Shown here in pieces: positions 27,309 through 36,052 of a stretch of 44,636 nt of DNA. Numbering within the stretch: the stretch's first letter is position 1; each line of letters opens with the position of its first letter. The translations under genes and the position numbers were made by a program. Under the pieces are notes generated by a model. That model was not told the origin of the DNA. It saw only the letters and a list, made by a program, of their open reading frames with translations, and did not search any database. Source of the stretch: Roseateles toxinivorans (GTDB lineage: Bacteria; Pseudomonadota; Gammaproteobacteria; Burkholderiales; Burkholderiaceae_C); contig CAMDHE010000024.1 in the NCBI GenBank assembly GCA_945898095.1, positions 1 to 44,636 on the forward strand, written 5' to 3'.

Positions 27309-29192
27309 TCAGCCCATCAGCAGCGCATTGACCCGCTTGACGTAAGCCGCCGGATCTTCCAGATGGCCGCCTTCGGCCAGCATCGCCTGGTCAAACAGGA
27401 CCTGGGCCAGATCGTCGAAATGCTCGCTCGCTTCGAGCTTGCGCACCAAGGCATGCTCGGTGTTGATTTCGAGCGTCGGCAATGAAGTCGGCGCTGCTTG
27501 GCCTGCCTGCTTCATCAAGCGCGCCAGATGACCGCTCATATCGCCTTCCTCGACGACGATGCAGGCCGGCGAATCGACCAGACGGGTACTGACGCGAACA
27601 TCCTTGGCCCGGCCCTGCAGGGTCTGCTTGAGGCGTTCCAGCAAAGGCTTGAAAGCCTCGGCAGCAGCTTCAGTCTTCTTCTTTTCGTCTTCGTCCTGCA
27701 GCTTGCCCAGGTCGATCGCGCCCTTGGCCACCGATTGCAGCGGCTTGCCTTCGAACTCGTACAGATGCGAGAGCATCCATTCGTCGACGCGGTCGACCAG
27801 CAGCAGCACTTCGATACCCTTCTTGCGGAAGATTTCCAGTTGCGGGCTGTTCTTGGCAGCCGAAAGCGATTCGGCGGTGATGTAGTAGATCGCTTCCTGA
27901 TCCACCTTGGCGCGCGCCAGATAGTCGGTCAGCGACACGCCTTCGTCAGACTGGGTCGAGGCGAAGCGCAGCAACTTGGCCAGTCGTTCCTGATTCTGTT
28001 GATCCTCGCCGACGCCTTCCTTCAGTACCGAGCCGAAATCTTTCCAGAAATCCTGATACTTGGTGCGCTCGGCAGCGTCCTCGCTATTGGCCAATGACTC
28101 GAGCATCGCCAGCACGCGCTTGGTCGAACCTTCGCGAATCGCCTTCACGTCGCGGCTTTCCTGCAGCAACTCGCGTGAAACATTCAGCGGTAGATCGGCC
28201 GAGTCGATCACGCCCTTGACGAAGCGCAGATAGACCGGCATCAAGGCTTCCGCATCGTCCATGATGAAGACGCGCTTGACATAGAGCTTGACGCCGCCGC
28301 GCTTGTCGCGGTTCCAGAGGTCGAAAGGCGCTTTTTTCGGGATATAGAGCAGTTGCGTGTATTCGCTACGACCTTCGACGCGGTTGTGCGTATAGGACAG
28401 CGGCGCTTCGCTGTCATAGCTGAGTTGCTTGTAGAAGTCTTCGTACTGTTCTTGCGTGATCTCGCTCTTGCTGCGCGCCCAGAGTGCCGAAGCCTTGTTG
28501 ACGCTTTCCCATTCGTCAGACATCACCTGGGCGGATTTCTCGGCGTCCCAGGACTCCTTGCGCATCAGGATCAGCAGCGAGATATGGTCCGAATATTTGC
28601 TGATGATCGACTTGAGCCGCCAGGTCTTGAGGAATTCCTCCTCGCCTTCACGCAAATGCAAAGTCACTTTGGTACCACGCGAAGCTTGCGTGATCGCCTC
28701 GATCTCGTATTCGCCGGTGCCTTCGGAACTCCAGCGCATGCCCTCGTCAGCGCTCAAGCCCGCACGCCGGGATTCGACCGTGATGCGGTCAGCAACGATG
28801 AAGCCTGAATAGAAACCGACGCCGAACTGGCCGATCAGGTTGGCGTCCTTCTTCTGGTCGCCGCCGAGCTTTTCCATGAATTCGCGTGTACCGCTCTTGG
28901 CGATCGTGCCGAGATGGGCAATCGCCTCGTCGGCGCTCATGCCGATGCCGTTGTCGGCGATCGTGACCGTGCGCGCTTCTTCGTCAAAGCTGACCCGAAC
29001 CTCAAGGTTGGGTTGATCCTCGAAATAGTCCGGGTGATCAAGCGCCTCGAAGCGCAGCTTGTCGCAGGCATCAGAGGCATTCGACACCAGTTCGCGCAGG
29101 AAAATTTCCTTGTTCGAATACAGCGAATGGGTGACGAGATGCAGAATCTGCTTGACCTCGGCCTGGAAGGAATGGGTCTGCTTTTTTTCCAT
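27309..29192 (-). CDS. htpG: Molecular chaperone HtpG (Hsp90 family)
   Basis: Cytosolic ATP-dependent chaperone, 627 aa from the ATG at 29192 ([15 protein letters not shown]); an upstream in-frame ATG at 29246 adds residues foreign to the family. The GHKL ATPase domain shows [29 protein letters not shown] and [11 protein letters not shown]. The middle domain follows ([31 protein letters not shown]) and the C-terminal dimerisation domain ends in [10 protein letters not shown]. No heat-shock promoter or ROSE-type thermometer could be recognised in the 97-base gap upstream. Confidence 0.97.
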   Translation of the reverse strand: MEKKQTHSFQAEVKQILHLVTHSLYSNKEIFLRELVSNASDACDKLRFEALDHPDYFEDQPNLEVRVSFDEEARTVTIADNGIGMSADEAIAHLGTIAKSGTREFMEKLGGDQKKDANLIGQFGVGFYSGFIVADRITVESRRAGLSADEGMRWSSEGTGEYEIEAITQASRGTKVTLHLREGEEEFLKTWRLKSIISKYSDHISLLILMRKESWDAEKSAQVMSDEWESVNKASALWARSKSEITQEQYEDFYKQLSYDSEAPLSYTHNRVEGRSEYTQLLYIPKKAPFDLWNRDKRGGVKLYVKRVFIMDDAEALMPVYLRFVKGVIDSADLPLNVSRELLQESRDVKAIREGSTKRVLAMLESLANSEDAAERTKYQDFWKDFGSVLKEGVGEDQQNQERLAKLLRFASTQSDEGVSLTDYLARAKVDQEAIYYITAESLSAAKNSPQLEIFRKKGIEVLLLVDRVDEWMLSHLYEFEGKPLQSVAKGAIDLGKLQDEDEKKKTEAAAEAFKPLLERLKQTLQGRAKDVRVSTRLVDSPACIVVEEGDMSGHLARLMKQAGQAAPTSLPTLEINTEHALVRKLEASEHFDDLAQVLFDQAMLAEGGHLEDPAAYVKRVNALLMG

Positions 29193-29289
29193 GATCAGGT
29201 GTGTGTTTCCAATGGATTGAATTGAAGGGATGAAGCGTCCCGGCATCCGCCAGATGGGGCCGATGCCTCAGGCTTCAAGGCTGGGAGGG

Positions 29290-29601
29290 TCAGTAGGACA
29301 GGCTCAGCCTGGCCACATCGACGCTCAGCCGTGACTTGCCAAGCGCGCCGAGGGACGCAATTGCATAAGCTTGCGCCCAGACCGGGTCTGCAAAAACCGC
29401 CGGACCGACCGCTGCCGCGATGCCGAGGATCTTGTCGGCGATCAGCACCTTGCCCGAACCCCGCATCGGCTCGCAGCCGTTCTTGATGAACTGCTCGTCG
29501 AGCCATTTTCTGGCTGTTTCAAAAGCTGAAACTTCAGCGGCAGCAACCAGCAGATCGAATTGCTGATCCGGTCCGAATATGACTTTCACCTCACCTTGCA
29601 T
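29290..29601 (-). CDS. Hypothetical protein, 103 aa
   Basis: Not recognised. GAGGAA lies 8 bases before the ATG, the frame is uninterrupted and codon use matches the neighbours, so the gene is probably real. The N-terminal half (VKVIFGPDQQFDLLVAAAEVSAFETARKW) looks like an alpha/beta start, followed by a helix, then a Ala/Val-rich stretch (LGIAAAVGPAVFADPVWAQ) too weak for a sure membrane segment. One cysteine. It sits between aroG and htpG on the same strand, 39 bases after aroG, so it may be read from the aroG transcript. Confidence 0.7.
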   Translation of the reverse strand: MQGEVKVIFGPDQQFDLLVAAAEVSAFETARKWLDEQFIKNGCEPMRGSGKVLIADKILGIAAAVGPAVFADPVWAQAYAIASLGALGKSRLSVDVARLSLSY

Positions 29602-29640
29602 GGCTTGTTCCTCGCAGCGCGTCAGAGCGTCGATTCTGAC

Positions 29641-30768
29641 TCATCTGCGGCTGGAGATGACCGCCTCGCTCAAGGTCTGCAACACCAGCAGCGAATCATC
29701 CCAGCCGAGGCAGGCATCGGTGATGCTCTTGCCGAACTCGAGCTTGGCCGGATCGTCCTTGCCGGGGGTGAACTTTTGCGCGCCGTCGTTCAGATGACTC
29801 TCGACCATCACGCCGAAAATACTCTTGCTGCCGGCCTTGATCTGGGCCGCGATATCGCGCGCCACCTCGATCTGCCGCAGATGCTGCTTGCTGCTGTTGG
29901 CATGCGAACAGTCAACCATCAAGGCCTGATTCAGCTTGGCAGCCGCCAGGTCCTTGCAGGCCGCGGCGACATGGGGGGCGTCGTAATTGGGCGTTTTGCC
30001 GCCGCGCAGGATCACATGGCAATCCCTGTTGCCGCGGGTCTCGACGATGGCCACCTGACCATTCTTGTGCACTGACAGGAAATGGTGAGCGCCGGCTGCC
30101 GCCTGGATCGCATCGGTGGCAATCTTGATATTTCCGTCGGTACCGTTCTTGAAACCGATCGGCGCTGACAGACCCGAGGCCAATTCACGGTGCACCTGGC
30201 TCTCAGTCGTGCGGGCGCCAATGGCCCCCCAGGAGATCAGGTCACCGATGTATTGCGGTGAAATCACATCGAGGAATTCAGAACCCGCCGGCAAGCCCAG
30301 GCGGTTGATCTCGAGCAGCAACTGGCGCGCGATGCGCAGGCCTTCATCGATGCGGAAGCTCTCGTCGAGGTAAGGGTCGTTGATCAGACCCTTCCAGCCC
30401 ACTGTCGTGCGCGGCTTCTCGAAATAGACCCGCATGACGATTTCCAGCGTATCGGCATATTTTTCACGTTGCTTCTGCATGCGCCTGGCATATTCCACCG
30501 CAGCGGCCGGATCGTGGATCGAACAGGGCCCGATGATGACCAGCAAACGGTCATCCTCGCGCCTGATGATGCGCCGCACCTTGGCCCGGGTGCCGCTGAT
30601 CAACTGCTCCATCGGCGTGCCGCGTATCGGGAAGAAGCGGATCAGGTGTTCCGGCGGCGGCAGCGGCGTGATGTCCTCGATGCGCTCGTCGTCGGTCAGA
30701 CTGGTTCTGTCCTGTGGCGCGTAAAAGCGTTCGGCACTGGGCTCCGATGGAGCGGATTTGGCGGTCAT
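29641..30768 (-). CDS. aroG: 3-deoxy-7-phosphoheptulonate synthase (DAHP synthase), class I
   Basis: First enzyme of the shikimate pathway, joining PEP and erythrose-4-phosphate. 375 aa from the ATG at 30768 (MTAKSAPSEPSAERF); earlier starts in the frame fall in the upstream repeat. Type I-alpha signatures: VIIGPCSIHDPAAAVEYA, YFEKPRTTVGWKGLINDP, AIGARTTESQVHRELASGL, GFKNGTDG, ILRGGKTPNYD and MVDCSHANSSK. Which amino acid feeds back cannot be decided here. The 164-bp element lies 66 bases upstream, between it and tldD. Confidence 0.96.
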   Translation of the reverse strand: MTAKSAPSEPSAERFYAPQDRTSLTDDERIEDITPLPPPEHLIRFFPIRGTPMEQLISGTRAKVRRIIRREDDRLLVIIGPCSIHDPAAAVEYARRMQKQREKYADTLEIVMRVYFEKPRTTVGWKGLINDPYLDESFRIDEGLRIARQLLLEINRLGLPAGSEFLDVISPQYIGDLISWGAIGARTTESQVHRELASGLSAPIGFKNGTDGNIKIATDAIQAAAGAHHFLSVHKNGQVAIVETRGNRDCHVILRGGKTPNYDAPHVAAACKDLAAAKLNQALMVDCSHANSSKQHLRQIEVARDIAAQIKAGSKSIFGVMVESHLNDGAQKFTPGKDDPAKLEFGKSITDACLGWDDSLLVLQTLSEAVISSRR

Positions 30769-30814
30769 GGCTATGAATCTTCTGGCTTGAATGGATGGTT
30801 TTTCGCTCGGGCCG

Positions 30815-31011
30815 AAAAAAAGCCGCCGGATCCAGGGATGCTCTGCGTAACTCAACGCGAGCGGGTGCGGTGCGGATCGGGATGGGATGCAAGGCGCATT
30901 TTGCGGCCAATAGTGCGTGCTATTGGCAATAAATGCAACGCTGCAGACCGCTCGAGGCCGCACTAGCACAAGCCGTGAGGGGTTATGAAGAGCATCCCTA
31001 GGTCCGGCGGC
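30815..31011 (-). terminator. Rho-independent terminator of tldD, split by the repeat element
   Basis: On the minus strand GCCGCCGGA (31011-31003) and TCCGGCGGC (30830-30822) are exact complements, and the second is followed by seven T (30821-30815). The two arms belong to one terminator 40 bases past the tldD stop, but 172 bases, including the whole 164-bp element, now separate them as the loop. Confidence 0.7.
30835..30998. mobile_element. 164-bp palindrome-ended element, copy 1
   Basis: Begins GGGATGCTCTGCGTAAC and ends with GTTATGAAGAGCATCCC, inverted repeats of 17 bases with two mismatches. Inside is a hairpin with stem GCCAATAG/CTATTGGC and outer arms GCATTT/AAATGC. It has the same length and orientation as copy 2 (42608-42771) and about 90% identity by hand alignment without gaps. 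It carries no convincing gene. It is inserted in the loop of the tldD terminator. The form fits a non-autonomous element of the MITE/REPIN kind; the mobilising enzyme is not in the window. Confidence 0.75.
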
Positions 31012-31050
31012 TGCAGCGATTTTAGTCCTGGGCGCTGGCCAGGCAGATTT

Positions 31051-32514
31051 TCAGGCGGTCCCGCCTACGGTCAGGCCGTCAATGCGCAAAGTCGGCTGAC
31101 CGACGCCGACCGGCACGCTCTGACCTTCTTTGCCGCAGACGCCGACTCCGGTATCGAGCTGCATATCGTTACCTATCATCGTCACCCTTGTCAGCGCTTC
31201 GGGGCCGCTGCCGATGATCGTCGCACCCTTGACTGGATACAGGATCTTGCCGTTCTCGACCCAGAACGCTTCGCTGGCCGAGAAGACGAACTTGCCGCTG
31301 GTAATGTCAACCTGGCCGCCACCGAAGTTGGTGGCATAAATGCCCTTCTTGATGCTGGCGATGATTTCCTGCGGCTCGGCCTTGCCACCCAGCATATAGG
31401 TGTTGGTCATGCGCGGCATCGGCACATGGGCGTAGCTCTCGCGCCGGCCATTGCCGGTCGGGGCCACCTTCATCAAGCGCGCATTCATCGCATCCTGGAT
31501 ATAGCCCTTGAGGATGCCGTCTTCGATCAGGACGTTGCGCTGCGAGGCGCAGCCCTCATCGTCGACATTGAGCGAACCGCGCCGATCGGCCAGCGTGCCG
31601 TCATCAAGCACGGTGACACCCTTGGCAGCGACACGCTCGCCGATGCGGCCGGCGAAAGCACTCGAGCCCTTGCGGTTGAAATCGCCTTCCAGGCCATGGC
31701 CGATGGCCTCGTGCAGCAGCACGCCAGGCCAGCCAGGGCCGAGCACCACGGTCATCTCGCCGGCCGGCGCCGGGCGCGACTCCAGATTGGTCAAGGCCGC
31801 AGCAACCGCATGGTCGACATAGCTGGCAATCATCTCGTCGGTGAAATAAGCCAGGCCGAAGCGGCCGCCGCCGCCGCCTGAGCCGACTTCGCGCCGGCCA
31901 TTGCTCTCGGCGATCACCGTCACCGACAAACGCACCAGCGGCCGCACATCGGCGGCCAGCGTGCCATCGGCGCGCGCAATCAGCACAATTTCATGCTCGG
32001 CCGCCATGCCCGCCATCACCTGCGCGACGCGCGGATCCTTGGCCCGGGCCATGCGTTCGGCGCGCTCGAGCAGCGCGACCTTTTCGGCACTGTCCAGACT
32101 GAGGATCGGGTCAGCCGGACCGTAAAGCGAGCGGCTGGCTGCGATCGAAGGCGTCGATGGGACTTTGACCTTGCGGCTCTGGCCTGCAGCGGCAATGCTG
32201 CGCACGGTCAGCGCCGCGTCCATCAAGGCAGCTTCGGAGATGTCGTCTGAATAGGCAAAAGCGGTCTTCTCGCCCGCCACTGCACGAACCCCTACGCCCT
32301 GGTCGATGCTGAAGCTGCCGCTCTTGACGATGCCCTCCTCCAGGCTCCAGCCTTCAGAACGGGTGGTCTGGAAGTAGAGGTCAGCATCGTCGACACGGTG
32401 CTCGGTGATCAGACGCAGGGCTTTGGCCAGCACCATCTCGCTCAGACCGTAAGGCTCAAGCAGATGGCTGCGGGCCGCAACCAGGCGGGCAATAGTGGGT
32501 TCGCGCGAAATCAT
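31051..32514 (-). CDS. tldD: Metalloprotease TldD
   Basis: Peptidase of the TldD/TldE pair, which trims unfolded peptides and is known for microcin B17 maturation and CcdA degradation. 487 aa. The metal site is HEAIGHGLEGD in the expected HExxxH form. Other family stretches: RVDDADLYFQTTRSEGWSLEEG, GVGVRAVAGEKTAFAYSD, GCASQRNVLIEDGILKGYI and the C-terminal GVCGKEGQSVPVGVGQPTLR. The TldE (PmbA) partner gene is not in this window. The terminator has been interrupted by the 164-bp element. It lies 37 bases after rsmI on the same strand. Confidence 0.96.
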   Translation of the reverse strand: MISREPTIARLVAARSHLLEPYGLSEMVLAKALRLITEHRVDDADLYFQTTRSEGWSLEEGIVKSGSFSIDQGVGVRAVAGEKTAFAYSDDISEAALMDAALTVRSIAAAGQSRKVKVPSTPSIAASRSLYGPADPILSLDSAEKVALLERAERMARAKDPRVAQVMAGMAAEHEIVLIARADGTLAADVRPLVRLSVTVIAESNGRREVGSGGGGGRFGLAYFTDEMIASYVDHAVAAALTNLESRPAPAGEMTVVLGPGWPGVLLHEAIGHGLEGDFNRKGSSAFAGRIGERVAAKGVTVLDDGTLADRRGSLNVDDEGCASQRNVLIEDGILKGYIQDAMNARLMKVAPTGNGRRESYAHVPMPRMTNTYMLGGKAEPQEIIASIKKGIYATNFGGGQVDITSGKFVFSASEAFWVENGKILYPVKGATIIGSGPEALTRVTMIGNDMQLDTGVGVCGKEGQSVPVGVGQPTLRIDGLTVGGTA

Positions 32515-32551
32515 GGCGGCATTGTAGGAGCGCCGCCTGTTTCCCGCTCGA

Positions 32552-33454
32552 TCAAGCGCCCCGGTCCGCCATGGCCTGTTTCAACTGCAAGGCCTTGTCG
32601 TAAAGCCGGTTGCGCGAACTGCCGCTGATCTCCGCCGCCAAGGTCACCGCCTGCTTCAAGGGCAGCTCGGCCAGCAGCAGGCCCAGCACGCGCAAGGCCT
32701 CGGCCGGCAATTCGCCATCCGCCGCAGCTTCAAGCTTGCAGGCATGCAGCACCAGCACGAACTCGCCGCGCTCGCGTTGCGCGTCGGCGGCCAGCCAAGC
32801 GGGCAAATCAGAAGCCAGCGCGGTGTGGACAGTTTCAAACTGCTTGGTCAACTCGCGACAAACCGTGACCTTCTGGGTCGCACAGACCTCGGCCAGCAAA
32901 TCGAGCAAAGCCTTGATCCGGTGCGGGGCTTCGAACAGCAGTTGGCTGCGCTGGCTGCCGCACAGGGCCAGCAGCGCGCTACGGCGCTCGCCCGCCTTGG
33001 TCGGCAGGAAACCGGCAAACTCGAAACCCTGCGCAACTGCATCGCCGGCCACGCTGAGCGCAGTCACGACGCTGCTGGCGCCGGGAATCGGCAGCACGCG
33101 CAAGCCGGCCGCTGCAACTGCGGCGACCAGCACCGCCCCGGGGTCGGAGATCGCTGGCGTGCCGGCATCGCTGACATAGGCTATGCGTTCACCCTGGCTG
33201 AGCCGCTGCACCACGGCAACGCTGGCGGCATGTTCGTTGTGCTGGTGCAAGGCGATCAAGGGCCGGTGCAGGCCCAGATGGTGCAGCAGGCCGCCGCTGA
33301 CGCGCGTGTCTTCGCAGGCCACCGCATCGACCAGGCCCAGCACATGGACAGCGCGCAGGCTCAGATCGGCCAGATTGCCGATCGGTGTCGCCACCACATA
33401 AAGCGTGGCTGCGGGATACTGTTGACCACCGGCTGCGGCTGCAGCCGCCTGCAT
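32552..33454 (-). CDS. rsmI: 16S rRNA (cytidine-1402-2'-O)-methyltransferase RsmI
   Basis: SAM-dependent tetrapyrrole-methylase-fold enzyme that methylates C1402 of 16S rRNA. About 300 aa from the ATG at 33454, chosen because it leaves 16 bases to the divergent yraN gene; an upstream in-frame ATG at 33505 would overlap yraN. Signatures: LYVVATPIGNLADLSLRAV, VACEDTR, AYVSDAGTPAISDPG, PIPGASSVVTALSVAG and LFEAPHRI. The divergent rsmI/yraN pair followed by diaA and dolP is the same neighbourhood as in E. coli. Confidence 0.95.
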   Translation of the reverse strand: MQAAAAAAGGQQYPAATLYVVATPIGNLADLSLRAVHVLGLVDAVACEDTRVSGGLLHHLGLHRPLIALHQHNEHAASVAVVQRLSQGERIAYVSDAGTPAISDPGAVLVAAVAAAGLRVLPIPGASSVVTALSVAGDAVAQGFEFAGFLPTKAGERRSALLALCGSQRSQLLFEAPHRIKALLDLLAEVCATQKVTVCRELTKQFETVHTALASDLPAWLAADAQRERGEFVLVLHACKLEAAADGELPAEALRVLGLLLAELPLKQAVTLAAEISGSSRNRLYDKALQLKQAMADRGA

Positions 33455-33470
33455 CAGCAGGGAGGCATCA

Positions 33471-33851
33471 ATGTTCAAGAAGGGCTCTCCCAGGATTAGC
33501 GGCAATGAAGCCGAAGGCCAAGCGCTGCGCTATCTGCAGCAACGCGGATTGCGTCTCGTCGAGCGCAATTATCGGGTCGCGGCCGGTCCGGGCGCGCCAG
33601 CCGGCGAAGTCGATCTGATTCTGTACGACCGCGAGGGCACCTTGGTCTTCGTCGAAGTGCGGGCACGTGCCGGCCTCACCCATGGCGGCGCGGCGGCCAG
33701 CGTGACAGCCGCCAAGCAACGCCGCCTGATCTACGCGGCCAGCCATTACCTGCTGCACCATGCTTCGCCGCCGCCCTGCCGGTTTGACGTGGTCGCCATC
33801 GACGGGGAAGCTGTCGAATGGCTGCAAGCCGCTTTTGATACCGGTTTATGA
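33471..33851 (+). CDS. yraN: YraN family protein (UPF0102, endonuclease-like fold)
   Basis: 126 aa of a conserved family with a predicted Holliday-junction-resolvase-like nuclease fold but no settled role. The putative catalytic residues are visible in AGEVDLILYDREG and LVFVEVRARAG; the N-terminus GNEAEGQALRYLQQRGLRLVERNY is typical. Divergent from rsmI and 9 bases upstream of diaA. Confidence 0.92.
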   Translation: MFKKGSPRISGNEAEGQALRYLQQRGLRLVERNYRVAAGPGAPAGEVDLILYDREGTLVFVEVRARAGLTHGGAAASVTAAKQRRLIYAASHYLLHHASPPPCRFDVVAIDGEAVEWLQAAFDTGL

Positions 33852-33860
33852 TGCGGCCAC

Positions 33861-34436
33861 ATGCTAGAGCAACGGATCCAAAAGCAATTTTTCGAAAGCG
33901 CAGACCTGCTGTACCAGGTGGCGGAGACGCTTTCCCGTCCGCTGGCAGCAGCGGCGCAATTGCTGGTCGAGAGCATCAGCGGCGGTGGCTGCGTGCTGTG
34001 TTGCGGACAGGGGTTGTCGGCGCTCGATGCAAGCTATATGTGCGCAATGCTGGTCGGGCGCTTCGAGCAGGAGCGTCCTGGCTTGGCTGCCTGGAGCCTG
34101 GACGGCAAAGCCCATGGCAGCAGCGTCCCCGCAGCATTGGCGCGCCAGGTGCAGGTTCATGGCCATCCGGGCGACCTGCTGCTGCTGTTCGAAGCCCAAA
34201 CCTCGAGTCATGCCAATTGGACGGCTGTGCTCGAAGCCGCCCATGACCAGGAGATGAGCGTGATCGCGCTGACTGGCAGCCAGGATGATGGGCTGCGCGC
34301 GCTGCTGCTTGATACCGATGTCCATATCCTCGTGCCGCACAGCCGCGCTGCCCGCGTGGCCGAGGCACAACGGCTGCTGTCACATTGCCTATGTGACGCA
34401 GTCGATCTGCAATTGCTGGGTGCCAGTGAAATCTGA
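33861..34436 (+). CDS. diaA: SIS-domain protein, DiaA-like
   Basis: 191 aa phosphosugar-isomerase-fold protein that in E. coli binds DnaA and promotes timely replication initiation. The N-terminus MLEQRIQKQFFESADLLYQ, the loop VLCCGQGLSALDASYM (GNGTSA in E. coli, here changed to GQGLSA), RPGLAAWSLD, GHPGDLLLLFEA and VIALTGSQDDG line up with DiaA. Several sugar-binding positions of the isomerases are altered, for instance the STSGxS loop reads AQTSSH, so a regulatory rather than enzymatic role is likely. Same order as in E. coli (yraN-diaA-dolP). Confidence 0.85.
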   Translation: MLEQRIQKQFFESADLLYQVAETLSRPLAAAAQLLVESISGGGCVLCCGQGLSALDASYMCAMLVGRFEQERPGLAAWSLDGKAHGSSVPAALARQVQVHGHPGDLLLLFEAQTSSHANWTAVLEAAHDQEMSVIALTGSQDDGLRALLLDTDVHILVPHSRAARVAEAQRLLSHCLCDAVDLQLLGASEI

Positions 34437-34467
34437 CCTCGGCCTGATTCAACTGAACGGGAATGCC

Positions 34468-35100
34468 ATGAAACTGAAAAATATCCAGAACTGCCTCTTG
34501 TTGTTGAGCGCCCTGGCGGCCGCGATCGTCAGCAGCGCCTGTGCGCCGCTGGTGATGGGTGGCGCGATGGTCGGCAGCGCGCTGGTGGCGATCGATCGCC
34601 GCACAACCGGCACCCAACTGGAGGACGAAGGCATCGAATTCAAAGCCAGCGCGCGCATCCGCGAGCAACTCGGCGACCGCGTCCATGTCAATGTCAACAG
34701 CTACAACCGGTTGGTGCTGATCACCGGCGAAGCCAGCAGCGAAGCCGACCGCAGCGCCTTGACCGCCATCGCCAAGGGGGTCGAGAACGTGAACAATGTT
34801 CTCAACGAGACTGCCGTGATGGGTGCGAGCTCACTCAGCAGCCGTTCCAACGATCTGCTGATCGCCGGCAAGATCAAGACCAAGCTGATTAGCGCCCAGG
34901 ATCTGGTCACCAACTCCTTTTATGTGGTGGTCGAACGCGGTAGCGTCTTCCTGCTGGGCCGCGTCACCGAACGCGAAGCCGGCCATGCCGCCGACATCAT
35001 CCGCAGCGTTGGCGGGGTGCTGAAGGTCGTGCGCGCATTCGAGATCATCAGCGAGGAAGAGCTCGCACGCATCGCGCCCAAGCCCAGCCCGGCGAAGTGA
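34468..35100 (+). CDS. dolP: BON-domain outer-membrane lipoprotein DolP (YraP)
   Basis: 210 aa from the ATG at 34468. A lipoprotein signal peptide ends at C25 in VSSAC, followed by AP, so outer-membrane sorting is expected. Two BON domains follow: about residues 60-125 (SARIREQLGDRVHVNVNSYN...VENVNNVLNE) and 140-205 (GKIKTKLISAQDLVTNSFYVVVERGSVFLLGRVTE). In E. coli DolP supports outer-membrane integrity and BAM function. The frame extends upstream to 34285 inside diaA, but the signal peptide fixes the start. Confidence 0.93.
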   Translation: MKLKNIQNCLLLLSALAAAIVSSACAPLVMGGAMVGSALVAIDRRTTGTQLEDEGIEFKASARIREQLGDRVHVNVNSYNRLVLITGEASSEADRSALTAIAKGVENVNNVLNETAVMGASSLSSRSNDLLIAGKIKTKLISAQDLVTNSFYVVVERGSVFLLGRVTEREAGHAADIIRSVGGVLKVVRAFEIISEEELARIAPKPSPAK

Positions 35101-35120
35101 TCAAACGAGCCTTTTGATCA
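35098..35120. terminator. Hairpin shared by two convergent stop codons
   Basis: TGATCAAA and TTTGATCA are perfect 8-bp arms around a 7-base loop. The left arm starts with the dolP TGA; the right arm lies within the end of the oppositely oriented dehydrogenase gene. It is AT-rich and lacks a U-tract, so termination activity is doubtful. Confidence 0.3.
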
Positions 35121-36000
35121 GGCTCGAAGTATCCCAGCGGCGCCCGCCCTGCTCCTGCAGATCGGCATAGAACTGGTCAACCAGGGCGGTCACCGGCAAA
35201 CGCGCGCCATTGCGGCGCGCTTCGTCGAGCACCAGGCCCAGGTCCTTGCGCATCCAGTCGACGGCGAAGCCGAAATCGAATTGCTGCGCGACCATGGTCT
35301 TGCCACGGTTATCGAGCTGCCAGCTCTGCGCTGCGCCCTTGCCGATCACGTCGAGCACCTGGCGCATATCCAGGCCCGCGCGCTGACCAAAAGCGATCGC
35401 CTCGGACAAGCCTTGCACCAGCCCGGCGATGCAGATCTGGTTGACCATCTTGGCCAACTGGCCTGCGCCCGATTCACCGACCAGGGTCACGGCTTTTGAA
35501 AACGCCATCGCGACCGGCTGGATCGCCGCAAACGGGGCGGCATCACCGCCGCACATGACGGTCAACGCGCCATTGACGGCGCCGGCCTGACCACCCGACA
35601 CCGGTGCGTCGACAAAGTTCAGGCCCAGGGCCAGCGCGGCAGCATGGAGTTCGCGCGCGACTTCGGCCGATGCGGTCGTGTGGTCGACAAACACGGCACC
35701 GGGCTTCATGCCGGCGAAAGCACCGCTAGCGCCCAACACGACCGAGCGCAGATCGCTGTCGTTGCCAACGCAGGCGAAAACGATGTCGGCACCGTCAGCC
35801 GCTGCAGCCGGCGTGGCGGCATTGGCGCCGCCATAGGCCTTGACCCAGGCCGCGGCTTTTTCAGGGCTGCGGTTGTAGACCGTCACATGGTGACCGGCAC
35901 GGGCCAGATGGCCGGCCATAGGCGCGCCCATGACCCCAAGACCAAGGAAGGCCACCTTTGCGGGTGGGACGGTTTCGTAGTTGCGTTCGTTAGTATTCAT
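35101..36000 (-). CDS. NAD(P)-dependent beta-hydroxyacid dehydrogenase (3-hydroxyisobutyrate / tartronate-semialdehyde reductase family)
   Basis: 299 aa. Rossmann motif near the N-terminus (VAFLGLGVMGAPMAGHLARAG), substrate-binding FVDAPVSGGQAGAVNGALT with the DAPVSGG family signature, and the catalytic lysine in GAGQLAKMVNQI. The aspartate-free sequence VYNRSPEKAAAW after the second strand points to NADP rather than NAD. Members act on 3-hydroxyisobutyrate, tartronate semialdehyde or threonate-like acids; the hydroxypyruvate isomerase gene 2 kb away would fit tartronate semialdehyde, but the two are not in one operon. The stop lies against the dolP stop. Confidence 0.9.
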   Translation of the reverse strand: MNTNERNYETVPPAKVAFLGLGVMGAPMAGHLARAGHHVTVYNRSPEKAAAWVKAYGGANAATPAAAADGADIVFACVGNDSDLRSVVLGASGAFAGMKPGAVFVDHTTASAEVARELHAAALALGLNFVDAPVSGGQAGAVNGALTVMCGGDAAPFAAIQPVAMAFSKAVTLVGESGAGQLAKMVNQICIAGLVQGLSEAIAFGQRAGLDMRQVLDVIGKGAAQSWQLDNRGKTMVAQQFDFGFAVDWMRKDLGLVLDEARRNGARLPVTALVDQFYADLQEQGGRRWDTSSLIKRLV

Positions 36001-36052
36001 GCCGCAACTCTATCCGAAACCACAAGTTTCATCCTGTCGTCGCAGAATGGAT

